A stretch of 39,357 nucleotides of DNA from Caldithrix sp. (GTDB taxonomy: Bacteria > KSB1 > UBA2214 > DYKH01): NCBI GenBank assembly GCA_020722685.1, contig DYKH01000044.1, positions 1 to 39,357 of the forward strand, written 5' to 3'. Positions 16,220 through 24,708 of this stretch are shown in pieces; the stretch's first letter is position 1, and every line of letters starts with the position of its first letter. Made by a program: the position numbers and the translations under genes. Below the pieces are notes generated by a model. It saw only the letters and a program-made list of their open reading frames with translations, searched no databases and was not told where the DNA came from.

Positions 16220-16846
16220 ATGGGTGAAGGGACATATCGGCCCAAGACGCTGACCACAGGCTGCGTTCGAGCTATTCTTGCAGGGGGCAAAAACCAATTG
16301 CGTCAAGCTGTGGAGCCGCAGCCGCCTGACGGTGCAATCGTGAAAGGGGTCGACGAAGATCTCCGCCTCATCTGGCTTTATGACGGGCGAACTTTTGGCA
16401 GCCATCCCTGTCCGATGGGAAAGGCCGGGGACCTGCTGTGGGTCAGAGAGCCGTGGATGACTTCCGTCGACCTGGATACCATTACAGAACCAGAGTCCGC
16501 CCGCGCGTACGTTCGCTATCAAGCCGATGGTTTTTTGAACGGCTTTACCATTGAAGAAGAGCAGCACAGATTTGCTTGGCGCTCTCCACGAGAAATGCCC
16601 CGCTGGGCATCACGGCTCACCTTGCAGGTAACGAACGTCCGCGTGGAGCACATTCAAGAAATCAGTTCTGAGGACCTCATTGCCGAAGGCGGGATGTGGC
16701 GCAACGCTTGGAGGGAATTGACCCTGGAGGAAGATCGCGCCGGGTTTGCACGATGGTGGACCGAGGTTAACGTTAAGCCGGAAAACCATTGGGAGCGCAA
16801 TCCTTGGGTTTGGGTGATCCGCTTCCGGCGCCTGTTGGGAGGATAA
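16220..16846 (+). CDS. Phage-type ASCH-like protein
   Basis: 208 aa, cytoplasmic. The order GKAGDLLWVREPWM, YVRYQADG, WRSPREMPRWASRLTLQVTNVRVEHIQEISSEDLIAEG, then WERNPWVWVIRFRRL, is that of small proteins carried by many tailed phages and their hosts (sometimes named morphogenetic protein) with an ASCH-like RNA-binding fold. The WVRE and NPWVWV blocks mark this family. GAGG precedes the ATG by 8 nt. No other phage gene is near, so it is a single cargo gene or relic of transfer. The molecular function is not established; RNA or modified nucleoside binding is the usual guess for ASCH folds. Confidence 0.7.
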   Translation: MGEGTYRPKTLTTGCVRAILAGGKNQLRQAVEPQPPDGAIVKGVDEDLRLIWLYDGRTFGSHPCPMGKAGDLLWVREPWMTSVDLDTITEPESARAYVRYQADGFLNGFTIEEEQHRFAWRSPREMPRWASRLTLQVTNVRVEHIQEISSEDLIAEGGMWRNAWRELTLEEDRAGFARWWTEVNVKPENHWERNPWVWVIRFRRLLGG

Positions 16847-17197
16847 CCCACCTGACCTCCTCTGCCGCAATGATGATTGCCGGCTCAAAGCGGAACGTCA
16901 CCTGAAGCTGACTTGGCCCTATGAGCGACAGCCGCCGTCAGGCTGCTTACGTCCTTGCCTGAGAATTCATTCTCAAGCTCCGCGGTTCGGACGTTCTTGT
17001 CACGGTATTCGAATTTTCTCTCCTTGCACTCTCCCTTCTGATCATCATTATCTCGACAATTCCCCCTTTGATCCCAATCAAGCCAACAATTACAAAGACG
17101 GTGAGAAAACAATTGCGACAAAGAGAAATGCTTCTTACCTTTTGATGTAGAGATAATCTACCAACTTCATTCCCCGTACAGATCGAAAGGAGAGAGG
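16847..17197. other. Intergenic stretch without a supported gene
   Basis: Open frames on the minus strand here (about 16885-17121 and 16947-17327) have no ribosome binding site or recognisable family. A small CAGCC/GGCTG hairpin lies near 16930. Nothing else is evident. Confidence 0.4.
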
Positions 17198-18676
17198 ATG
17201 AGTAACCAAAGCCGCTTCGAGATGAGCCGTCGGGCCTTCTTAGGCTCGTGTTTGACGGCCGGTGCTTCCGCCTTAGCCGGAATCGGTACTGCGCAGAAGC
17301 AGTCGCCGGCTGGCCCGGCAAATTCACCTCGCCATCGTAACGTGCTCCTGCTCATTTCTGATGACCAGGGTTTGGATCAATTAGGCTGCTTTGGCAATGC
17401 GACGATCAAGACCCCCCATTTGGATGCGTTGGCCGCTGCGGGAGTACGGTTTACCAATGCTTTCACCGCCGCAGCTTCCTGCAGCCCCAGCCGGGCTACG
17501 ATTCTGACCGGACTGTTCCCTCACCAAAGCGGGCAATACGGACTTCAACATGCCCGGCATCATTTCAGCCTGTTTGACTGGGTGCAAACCTTACCCTCTC
17601 TGCTAAAGAAGAACGGGTATCGAACGGGACTCGTCGGCAAGCTGCACGTGGGTCCTGCCGAGCAGGTTCCTTTCGACGTGATGGTTACGGGAAATGAGAT
17701 TATGGGAGGGCGTGATGTCCAAACGATGGCGGTAAAAGCCGGGGAGTTTTTCCGGCAGGATGCGACCGCACCCTTCTTCTTGCTGATCGGCTACACCGAT
17801 CCGCATCGAATTCGGGACGGGTTTGGCAATGATAAAGAATATCCGGGACTTTTGCCCGCCACTTATCATGCGGAGGAAATCATGCTGCCTCCGTTTTTGC
17901 CGGATTTCCCGGAAGCGCGGGCGGAGCTTGCCGACATGTACCAAGCCGTCACCCGAATGGACGCCGGCGTCGGCCTGGTTTTGGAACAGCTTCGGCTCTC
18001 CGGCCGCTTCGATGAGACCCTGATCATTTTTGTGAGTGACAACGGTATACCCTTCCCGGGCGCCAAAACCACTTTGTACGATGCCGGAGTTCACCTGCCC
18101 ATGATTGTTCGGGACCCTCATTCAGGAACTCCGGGAAGCGAAAACGCTGCTTTGGTAAGCTTTGTCGACATCGTACCGACCATTCTCGCCTGGACCAGCA
18201 GCGCCGCTCCCAATTACGAACTGCCGGGCCGATCTTTTTTGCCGGATGCAAACGGCAAGGGACCATTGCCCTCAGATGCTGTCTATCTTTCACACACTTT
18301 CCACGAAGTGACCATGTACTATCCCATGCGTGGCGTGCGCACCCGGCAGTACAAATACATCACCAATTTGTTCCCCGAGTTGGAGTTTCCTTTTAGCACC
18401 GATCTCTTCGCTTCCAAGACTTGGCAGGCGGTCTTGCAGCGCAAGCCACAAAAGATGGGTCAGCGCAAAATTCACGACTATCTGCACCGCCCGCCTGAGG
18501 AGTTGTACGATTTGGCGAAAGATGCCAATGAGATAAGAAATCTTGCGCGAGAATCCCGCTACCAGAATGTACTCCAAGAATTGCGGAGCAACCTTCACAC
18601 TCTGCGGGAAAAGACCAACGATCCCTGGCTGGTGTGGGAAAAGTATCGGGTGAATCGTCAGTGGGAGGGTAGGTGA
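17198..18676 (+). CDS. Tat-exported sulfatase (heparan N-sulfatase-like)
   Basis: 492 aa. The N-terminus has a twin-arginine signal (MSRRAFLGSCLTAGASALAG). The sulfatase signature CSPSRATILTG places the formylglycine cysteine at C95, and metal ligands D55-D56 are in LLISDDQG. Further conserved points are GLVGKLHVG, GYTDPH, and FVSDNGIPFPGAKTTLYDAG, which supplies the late Asp-Asn metal ligands. Overall layout resembles N-sulphoglucosamine sulfohydrolases. The enzyme would act outside the inner membrane on sulfated polysaccharide, but substrate cannot be fixed. Maturation needs a formylglycine-generating enzyme, not present in the window. AAAGGAGAGAGG precedes the ATG. A glycerophosphodiesterase follows after 54 bp. 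Confidence 0.92.
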   Translation: MSNQSRFEMSRRAFLGSCLTAGASALAGIGTAQKQSPAGPANSPRHRNVLLLISDDQGLDQLGCFGNATIKTPHLDALAAAGVRFTNAFTAAASCSPSRATILTGLFPHQSGQYGLQHARHHFSLFDWVQTLPSLLKKNGYRTGLVGKLHVGPAEQVPFDVMVTGNEIMGGRDVQTMAVKAGEFFRQDATAPFFLLIGYTDPHRIRDGFGNDKEYPGLLPATYHAEEIMLPPFLPDFPEARAELADMYQAVTRMDAGVGLVLEQLRLSGRFDETLIIFVSDNGIPFPGAKTTLYDAGVHLPMIVRDPHSGTPGSENAALVSFVDIVPTILAWTSSAAPNYELPGRSFLPDANGKGPLPSDAVYLSHTFHEVTMYYPMRGVRTRQYKYITNLFPELEFPFSTDLFASKTWQAVLQRKPQKMGQRKIHDYLHRPPEELYDLAKDANEIRNLARESRYQNVLQELRSNLHTLREKTNDPWLVWEKYRVNRQWEGR

Positions 18677-18730
18677 GTACCGGACGAGGCAGTGACAGGC
18701 CATTCCCGATTGGCCATGCTCTGAGTACCT

Positions 18731-19627
18731 ATGAGAGCCGTTAGAAGAGTCCCGGCAATCATCGCCATTTCCCTGTTGCTCTTAGCCATCGGCGCGTTCG
18801 TCTACCGCGTGTCCACCGTCGAGCCTTTGACGGAGCGCCCCTTTCCACTAGCGAGGCGGCCTTTTAACATTGCCCATCGCGGCGGAGCGGGCGTTTGGCC
18901 GGAAAACACTCTTTACGCATTTCGCCATGCGTACGAGCTGGGCGTGGATGTCTTGGAACTGGACGTGCATTCTACCGCAGATGGCCAAATCGTGGTCATC
19001 CATGATGACTCGGTCGATCGCACCAGCAATGGTAGCGGGAAGGTGGAAGACATGACGCTGGCAGATCTGCGCAAATTGGACTTTTCTACCAAATTTCTGC
19101 CTGCGGCCAACCGGGCATCCGTGCAAAACGGAAGAGTCGGCATTCTCACCTTGCAGGAAGTTTTTGCTCAGTTCCCAGACTGCTACATCAACATCGAAAT
19201 TAAAACCGACTCCCCGCAATTTGCTTCGCGTGTTATCGATTTGATTAACTGGAGCGGTATGATTGATAGAGTGCTGCTCAATAGCTTTCATCCGCGTATT
19301 GCCAAAATAATCGAACAGCAAGCTGAGGGCATCGCCAAAGGCGCATCTAAAGCGGAGATACGCCAAATGGTCATCCTAAGCCGCTTGGGACTCGCCAAGC
19401 TGCATCGCCCGGCGGCCAACGCTTATCAAGTGCCGGTAAGCCGAAATGGTGTGGAAATCGTGACGCCCGCTTTTGTACGCGCTGCTCATGACTTGGGTCA
19501 GGAGGTACACGTGTGGACCATTGATGATTCCACCGAAATGCGCCGTCTGCTCAAGATGGGTGTAGATGGGATCATGACGGATCGACCGGATATTTTGGCA
19601 GAGGTATTGAAGGAATTTAAGAGATAG
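18731..19627 (+). CDS. Membrane-anchored glycerophosphodiester phosphodiesterase
   Basis: 298 aa. Residues 7-27 are a single hydrophobic helix, so the enzyme is anchored or exported. The GDPD core is complete: HRGG with H49 and R50, WPENT with E58, ELDVH with E76 and D78, and [14 protein letters not shown] with catalytic H91. It ends in [28 protein letters not shown], as in the family. It hydrolyses glycerophosphodiesters to glycerol 3-phosphate and an alcohol. It lies 54 bp after the sulfatase and 8 bp before the ABC exporter, so the three are probably co-transcribed. Confidence 0.92.
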   Translation: MRAVRRVPAIIAISLLLLAIGAFVYRVSTVEPLTERPFPLARRPFNIAHRGGAGVWPENTLYAFRHAYELGVDVLELDVHSTADGQIVVIHDDSVDRTSNGSGKVEDMTLADLRKLDFSTKFLPAANRASVQNGRVGILTLQEVFAQFPDCYINIEIKTDSPQFASRVIDLINWSGMIDRVLLNSFHPRIAKIIEQQAEGIAKGASKAEIRQMVILSRLGLAKLHRPAANAYQVPVSRNGVEIVTPAFVRAAHDLGQEVHVWTIDDSTEMRRLLKMGVDGIMTDRPDILAEVLKEFKR

Positions 19628-19635
19628 GACGGCCT

Positions 19636-21429
19636 TTGTCTTCGACTGGTGAGAGACAATTTGTCGATAGGATAATCAGCCCGGCGCTGAGAAGATTCCT
19701 TTCTTACGTCAAACCTTATCGGTCCTTGATCATTGCTGCGACGGTTTGCGGCTTGCTCAAGTACAACCTGCCGCTGGTTTTCCCCTGGGTTCTGAAAGAT
19801 TTGATCGATCACCTGCTGACTCCCGCCGCCTACGAGTCCGCCAAGCTGCATTACACCATGCTGGGGCTGATCGCCCTGTATTTGTTTTGGGCGGGCGCGA
19901 CCTACTTGCGTTCCTACTTTGCCGACCAGGCGGGCCAGCGTTTGATCTTTGATTTGCGCCATGAGCTGTACATGCACCTACAGCGCATGTCGCTCAGCTT
20001 TTACGAAAAGCGGCAGGTCGGCTCCGTCGCTTCCCGCCTGCTTGGGGACATTGCAGTGGCGCAAAATTTTGTTGGCGCCGCCTTTACCAATACCATCATG
20101 GACGCCAGTGCACTTTTTCTGATCGCCTTTTTGCTTTTCCGCATGAATAGGCAACTGGCGCTCATCTCCATTTCTATTTTCCCCTTTTACGTCGTCATCA
20201 ACAAATTCTTCAAAAAACGCATCCGCAGCACCAGCAAGCTGGCCCAGCAAAAGATGGAAGAGATTTCCGGCAACGTGCACGAAAAGCTGAGCGGCATCAG
20301 CATCATTCAATCCTACACCCGCGAAAAGGCCGAGGAGCGGCTGTTCTTCCAGGACAACCGGGAATACCTCTCCTATCAACTGGAGAAAATCAAGCAGAAT
20401 GCTGCGGCTGCTGCCTTGGTCGGCCTTTTGACTTCTGTCGCTCCGGTACTGGTGATCTGGTTCGGCGCACTGCAGGTCATCCATGGCCGGTTGACGGTGG
20501 GTCAGCTCACCGCTTTCTATGCCTATCTGGGGATGTTCTATGGGCCGCTCAATCGACTGACGGAGCTCAATATCCTGTTGGCAAACTCGCAGGCGGCAAT
20601 TGATCGAATTTTCGAGGTCTTTAACACCTCACCGGAAATCGTCGACCGCCCGCAAGCCAAAGACCTAACTCCCATACGGGGAGAGATTGAATTCGTCGGC
20701 ACTTGTTTTGCCTATGAGGCCGGCAAGAACGTCTTGCAGGACATTAACGTGCGTATACCGGCGGGAAGCATCGCAGCCTTGGTGGGCCCCAGCGGCGCCG
20801 GCAAGTCCACCTTTGTCAAGCTCATTCCGAGATTCTATGACGTGTCCGCAGGGCAGGTGACCATCGACGGCCAGGACGTTCGCGATTTTACCCTCCAGCA
20901 TCTGCGCCGGCACATCGCCACCGTTCCGCAGGAACCAATTCTGTTCTCAGGAACGATAGCGGAAAACATCCTCTTTGGCAATCGGGATGCAGATGAGGCA
21001 CAGGTGCGCGCTTCTGCTTTGGCCGCCAATGCCGATGAGTTTATCAGCAAATTGAGAGACGGTTATGAGACGGAAATCGGCGAGGGCGGCGTCAAGCTTT
21101 CCGGCGGGCAGAGGCAGCGCATCGCCTTAGCGCGCGCGTTTTTGAAGGATGCGCCCATCCTGATCTTGGACGAAGCCACCTCGTCCCTCGATTCCCAATC
21201 CGAAAACCTCATCCAGCAAGCGTTGAAGCGATTGATGCAAGGGAGAACCACGGTGATCATCGCCCACCGGCTTTCCACCATTCAGGCAGCGGACATGATC
21301 GTGGTTTTTGACGCCGGACGAATTGTGGAGATTGGTAAGCATCAGGAACTGCTGCATCGGTCCAGCGGATTATATCGCCGGCTATATGAGGAGCAGTTTC
21401 AGAAGATGTTGGCAGAGTCATCGAATTGA
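19636..21429 (+). CDS. MsbA-like ABC exporter (fused membrane and ATPase domains)
   Basis: 597 aa. The start is TTG 19636, 8 nt after the preceding stop, with AGGA in the stop region of the upstream gene as a possible site; the first in-frame ATG comes far inside the first helices. Residues about 20-310 form the six-helix exporter domain with YSREKAEE-like coupling (SYTREKAEERLF). The ATPase has Walker A GPSGAGKST, Q-loop, signature LSGGQRQR, Walker B ILILDEATSSLD and the H-loop AHRLST. It is a homodimeric half-transporter of the lipid or drug export type (MsbA family). Translational coupling to the phosphodiesterase suggests a lipid-related role, which is inference. Confidence 0.92.
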   Translation: MSSTGERQFVDRIISPALRRFLSYVKPYRSLIIAATVCGLLKYNLPLVFPWVLKDLIDHLLTPAAYESAKLHYTMLGLIALYLFWAGATYLRSYFADQAGQRLIFDLRHELYMHLQRMSLSFYEKRQVGSVASRLLGDIAVAQNFVGAAFTNTIMDASALFLIAFLLFRMNRQLALISISIFPFYVVINKFFKKRIRSTSKLAQQKMEEISGNVHEKLSGISIIQSYTREKAEERLFFQDNREYLSYQLEKIKQNAAAAALVGLLTSVAPVLVIWFGALQVIHGRLTVGQLTAFYAYLGMFYGPLNRLTELNILLANSQAAIDRIFEVFNTSPEIVDRPQAKDLTPIRGEIEFVGTCFAYEAGKNVLQDINVRIPAGSIAALVGPSGAGKSTFVKLIPRFYDVSAGQVTIDGQDVRDFTLQHLRRHIATVPQEPILFSGTIAENILFGNRDADEAQVRASALAANADEFISKLRDGYETEIGEGGVKLSGGQRQRIALARAFLKDAPILILDEATSSLDSQSENLIQQALKRLMQGRTTVIIAHRLSTIQAADMIVVFDAGRIVEIGKHQELLHRSSGLYRRLYEEQFQKMLAESSN

Positions 21430-21491
21430 ATCCCCGCGCCTTTTAGAAAGATTGAGGTTTTGTTCGTCCATAGGTAACCGTTTACTCAATG

Positions 21492-21570
21492 GCACTCCCA
21501 CTCCCACTCCCAATCCTAATCCCAATCCTAATCTTACTCGTACTCGTACTCGTACTCGCTCTTGCTCTTC
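21492..21570. repeat. Hexanucleotide microsatellite (CACTCC/CAATCC/TACTCG)
   Basis: A 6-nt period runs without break through CACTCC, CAATCC/TAATCC and TACTCG units, ending in CTCTTG. It opens the decayed stretch after the ABC exporter. The interval 21430-21942 contains no supported gene. Confidence 0.8.
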
Positions 21571-21782
21571 CTTTATCATGCCAAAGTTGGAAAATGCCCA
21601 CTAAACGCGCACCCGAGAAGCTTGGAAGCGCAGGGTAAGGACCGTCCTTGCGCCCGTCTGGGAAGAGATCGTGATAGCGCCCCGGTGCAGCCGTATGATC
21701 TACCGGCAAATGCTCAGTCCGACGCCGCTACCTTTTTTGTCCGTGGTGAAAAAGGGGACAAAGATCGTTCATTCACAGAACA

Positions 21783-21915
21783 CAAGGCGCATAGGGCATG
21801 GGCATGGAGCATAGCGCATAGCGAGAAGCGAGTTAGAGCCGTAATCCTCTCCGCTGTTCGCTTTGCTCTACGCTCTATGCGCTATGCCCTATGCGCCATG
21901 CGCTCCGCTCTACGC
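21783..21915. repeat. Inverted repeat built of GCATAG(C/G)GCAT units
   Basis: GGCGCATAGGGCAT near 21787 is inverted as ATGCCCTATGCGCC near 21884-21897. Both arms contain further GCATAGCGCATAG heptad-like units. A 22-nt centre (about 21839-21860) separates the arms, so a long hairpin can form. Confidence 0.7.
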
Positions 21916-21942
21916 TGAGTTACAAGTCGTCGCCAAATCAAC

Positions 21943-22170
21943 CTACGGTGAAAGTGCTCTCAGGAAGACATCAGACGGAATGCATAGGACGTTGTTGATC
22001 AGAAGTTTTTCTTTTCCCCGGTAAAGCGGAGCGACTTGGCTATCCGGGTAGTCCTTGCGGAATTCGGTCAGGAAGCGCAGATATTCCGGACGAATGCGGT
22101 TGGTGTTTTTCACTTCCGTGGCATGGATGCCGTCTTTGCCGTAGAGAAAAGTCAACTTTGAGTCTGCCAT
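21943..22170 (-). pseudogene. C-terminal remnant of a DUF4143 ATPase
   Basis: 75 aa. FLYGKDGIHATEVKNTNRIRPEYLRFLTEFRKDYPDSQVAPLYRG resembles the last part of AAA ATPases with DUF4143, a common mobile family: the usual ending has an EVK core followed by a strand and a tyrosine-glycine pair. The ATPase domain and the start of DUF4143 are absent, so the gene is a 5'-truncated relic. Start and product as expressed today are doubtful. Confidence 0.6.
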
Positions 22171-22359
22171 ACGTTGGGATGATGATGCCTAACTAAGTTG
22201 TTTTGCTGATTCTTCGATGGACGATTGAGAAAGACTGCGGGAAAGTCACCCAAGGAATTTTGGAAGGCCAAGTTCCATTTTGCTACCCTTTTTGGAATTG
22301 CCGATTCCAAAATGAGGATTGGCAATGCTTTTGTTAAGCCAATTCTTGATAAAATGTTT

Positions 22360-22480
22360 GTAGCCCATCACGGGGTGTCCTGCCAGTGCTGTCATTCTTT
22401 AGGATGCAGGAATCTCCTTGCCATTACACGGCAGAAGAAGACCACTGCATGCGCAGGGGTGACCGCATCCTGTGATCGGA
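22360..22480 (+). mobile_element. Palindromic MITE, copy B (worn)
   Basis: The left end GTAGCCCATCAC and right end TGTGATCGG match copy C at 31554-31677, as does the GCAGGAATCTCCTT core. The right terminus has lost the GGTTAC motif and no target duplication can be seen, so this copy is older. It lies in the 425-bp gap before the gene at 22597, which is otherwise empty. Confidence 0.7.
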
Positions 22481-22596
22481 TTTTTCTCTTTGGAAAAACC
22501 ATTTTGTCTTCTTGGAAGAATTCATTAATATTGCCACGCTGTGTGTCGAGTCTACGATCGCGAACAGGGGGACGGTCTCTGAAAGGAACAACTGTG

Positions 22597-23424
22597 ATGC
22601 CACTTTGCAAACTCGTCGTCGATGGGCACGTTCACATCTATCCGAAATTTGACCTTGCCTTGGCGATTAACAAAGGTCTGCAAAACATGAATCGAATGTC
22701 GGAACCGCGACAGGATGGTCCCGAGACCGTGAAAATTTGGCTGCTTGCAGAGAGGCATGATTGTGATTTCTTTCGGCAGGCCGAGAATTTTTCCGTACTT
22801 CTCGCCAACAAGAAAATGGTCATCGAATGTGGTGCTGACGGCGAATCGTTATTGGTTCGTAAGCCCGGTGACAACGATCCTATGTTGTTCATATTGCCCG
22901 GCAGACAAGTCCTCAGCTCGGATGGCTTGGAGATTTGTGCTCTGCTTACGAAGGGCATCCTTGCCAATCGACAGTATCGAGCAGAGGATCTCACAGAAAG
23001 CGTGCTGGAAAGTGGTGGCGTACCCGCATTGAACTGGGCGCCGGGCAAATGGTTTTTTTCGCGCGGCAAGATTGTCAGAAAATTGTTGGAAAAGGGTGGG
23101 AGGAACACGATGCTCATCGGCGATACCTCCATGCGGCCTACTTTTTGGCCGATGCCGCGCTTGATGCAGAAGGCAAAGGAAGCGGGGCACAAAATTATTG
23201 CCGGCTCCGATCCATTGCCGTTTCCCGGCGAAGAAAGCAATATCGGAACCTACGGATTTTGGTTGAAGGGGATGTTCGATCCGGCAAAACCGGCCGCGTC
23301 GGTACGGGCGTTGTTGCTGGACGCTAACACCGAAATCGTGCTGCGCGGTCGAAGAAGCGGTCCTTTTAGTTTTGTTAAGAGGCAAAGCAGAATTATGTTC
23401 GAGAAAAAAACCAGATCGCAATAG
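22597..23424 (+). CDS. Uncharacterised protein with amidohydrolase/PHP-like DGHVHIY motif
   Basis: 275 aa. ATG 22597 is chosen because AAAGGA lies 9 nt upstream and the open frame above it reads through the MITE. DGHVHIYPKFDL near the N-terminus looks like the HxH metal motif of amidohydrolase or PHP proteins, and IAGSDPLPFPGEESNIGTYGF near the end could supply a late Asp ligand. Between them are WLLAERHDCDFFR and FILPGRQVLSSDGLEICALLT. I do not recognise a named family. Role is unknown. It is intact although both neighbours are broken, and is followed after 51 bp by the split DUF1638 gene in the same direction. Confidence 0.7.
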   Translation: MPLCKLVVDGHVHIYPKFDLALAINKGLQNMNRMSEPRQDGPETVKIWLLAERHDCDFFRQAENFSVLLANKKMVIECGADGESLLVRKPGDNDPMLFILPGRQVLSSDGLEICALLTKGILANRQYRAEDLTESVLESGGVPALNWAPGKWFFSRGKIVRKLLEKGGRNTMLIGDTSMRPTFWPMPRLMQKAKEAGHKIIAGSDPLPFPGEESNIGTYGFWLKGMFDPAKPAASVRALLLDANTEIVLRGRRSGPFSFVKRQSRIMFEKKTRSQ

Positions 23425-23475
23425 AGTAATGAACAAAAATCTTCCCAGACTCGGCTAAACTAAGAGGAATGCCTC

Positions 23476-24225
23476 ATGCATCTAAAGCTCATCGCCTGCG
23501 AAGTGCTGTTGCGCGAGATTTGCCATTGCGTGGCTCAGTCGCCTCATGTAATCGATCTTGATTTTACGGAAAAAGGTGATCATGATCGAAGCGACTACCT
23601 GCGCGGATTCATCCAATCAAAAATTGACGCCGCTGAACAGAGTGGCCGGAAGTACGACGCCATCTTATTAGGCTATGGGCTATGCGGCAATTCGACAGCG
23701 GATATATTTGCCCGGGAAACGTCTGTTGTCCTTCCCAGGGCGCATGATTGCTGCACACTTTTCCTGGGCTCAAAACTACGCTTCAAGGAGTATTTCGCCG
23801 GTAATCCCAGCATGCCCTTCACCTCGACCGGTTATATGGAACGCGGTGACTCCTATTTGCGGGAGTCCAGCATCCAAGGTCTGCCGGGATGTGACAAAAG
23901 CTTGGACGAATAGGTCCGACTCTATGGCGAAGAAAATGCCCGCTACATTTTCGAGACTCTCGATCTCGGCAAAAGCGACAAACACTTTGGCAAGGTTTGT
24001 TTCATCACCTCACCGCAAATACCGCAGTTGGGGCACGCGGACCAGTGTAAAGCAAAAGCATCATCGGAGGGCAAAGAATATGTGGAGATTCCCGGCGATC
24101 TGGATTTGGTGAAGCGGCTGGTTTTTGGTGAATGGAATGCCGAGGATTTTCTGATTGTGCGTCCCCACCAGAAGGTTAAGGGAGTTTATGACTGGGATGA
24201 GATAATGCGGGCGGAAGATGTCTGA
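23476..24225 (+). pseudogene. DUF1638 gene split by an in-frame amber codon
   Basis: ATG 23476 has AGAGGA upstream. The frame reads LKLIACEVLLREICH and LLGYGLCGNSTADIFA, followed by LPRAHDCCTLFLGSK, all typical of DUF1638. TAG at 23911-23913 interrupts it after SLDE, yet the same frame continues VRLYGEENARYIFETLD through to TGA at 24223-24225. Total length with the stop ignored is 249 codons, normal for the family. DUF1638 proteins often occur with corrinoid methyltransferases, none of which is here. One base change would restore the gene, so this is a fresh mutation or a sequencing error. Confidence 0.75.
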
Positions 24226-24257
24226 CGGTTTGTTTTGAAAGTTGTCGAGGCGGGAGT

Positions 24258-24353
24258 CGAGCAGGAGCAGGAGCAGGGGCAGGAGCAGGAGCAGGAGCAG
24301 TAGCAGTAGCAGGAGCAGGAGCAGAAGCAGGAGCAGAAGCAGGGCGCAGGAGC
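24258..24353. repeat. GAGCAG hexanucleotide microsatellite
   Basis: About 16 units of GAGCAG with variants TAGCAG, AAGCAG and GGGCAG. The rest of 24226-24708 has no supported gene; it holds a possible sigma-54 site at 24576. Confidence 0.85.
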
Positions 24354-24575
24354 GGGAAAACGGGCAAGGAACGTGCTAAGCTTGATAGCGGTACTGGGCC
24401 GATAGTTTATCATTTCACAGCAATAGGTCACCGTGAGTAAGAATTCCGCATTTTACAGCAACACGCGGGCAAAAAGGTTTTCGCTTTCCATTCAGCGTGA
24501 GGCATAGATATTGCAAACGGTACGACGATTTCGTGCATTCGTGCGTAATCGGCGCGGGAATTGTTGTCTTTTCTG

Positions 24576-24591
24576 TGGCACGTGATGGGCA
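24576..24591 (+). promoter_or_regulatory. Possible sigma-54 promoter before the NtrC-type gene
   Basis: TGGCACG at 24576-24582, then TGAT and GGGCA, matches the -24 element fully and keeps the essential GC of the -12 element (consensus TTGCA), giving GG-N10-GC. It lies about 118 bp upstream of the start at 24709. The -12 box is not a strong match. Confidence 0.3.
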
Positions 24592-24708
24592 GAGTGTGTA
24601 GCCGCAGGGACAACCGGGGAGTGTGCGCCTTCCCGATCCCAGCAGTAGGGAAAGCGCGGAAAAGCTAAGGAAAAAACGGTTGTACGGAGCGTAGTTCGGG
24701 AGGTGTAG

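Noticed and set aside
22225..22596. N-terminal extension of the gene at 22597
   Set aside because: The open frame runs through the MITE copy, whose translation recurs antisense at the other MITE sites. It is repeat sequence, and a proper ribosome binding site precedes ATG 22597.
23911..23913. Amber read as pyrrolysine, or TAG/TGA recoding in general
   Set aside because: Intact genes in the window end normally at TAG and TGA, and the other broken gene has TGA, TAG and a frameshift. Decay explains all of these without recoding.
24258..24353. CRISPR-like array
   Set aside because: The period is 6 bp with no unique spacers, so it is a microsatellite. No cas gene is present.
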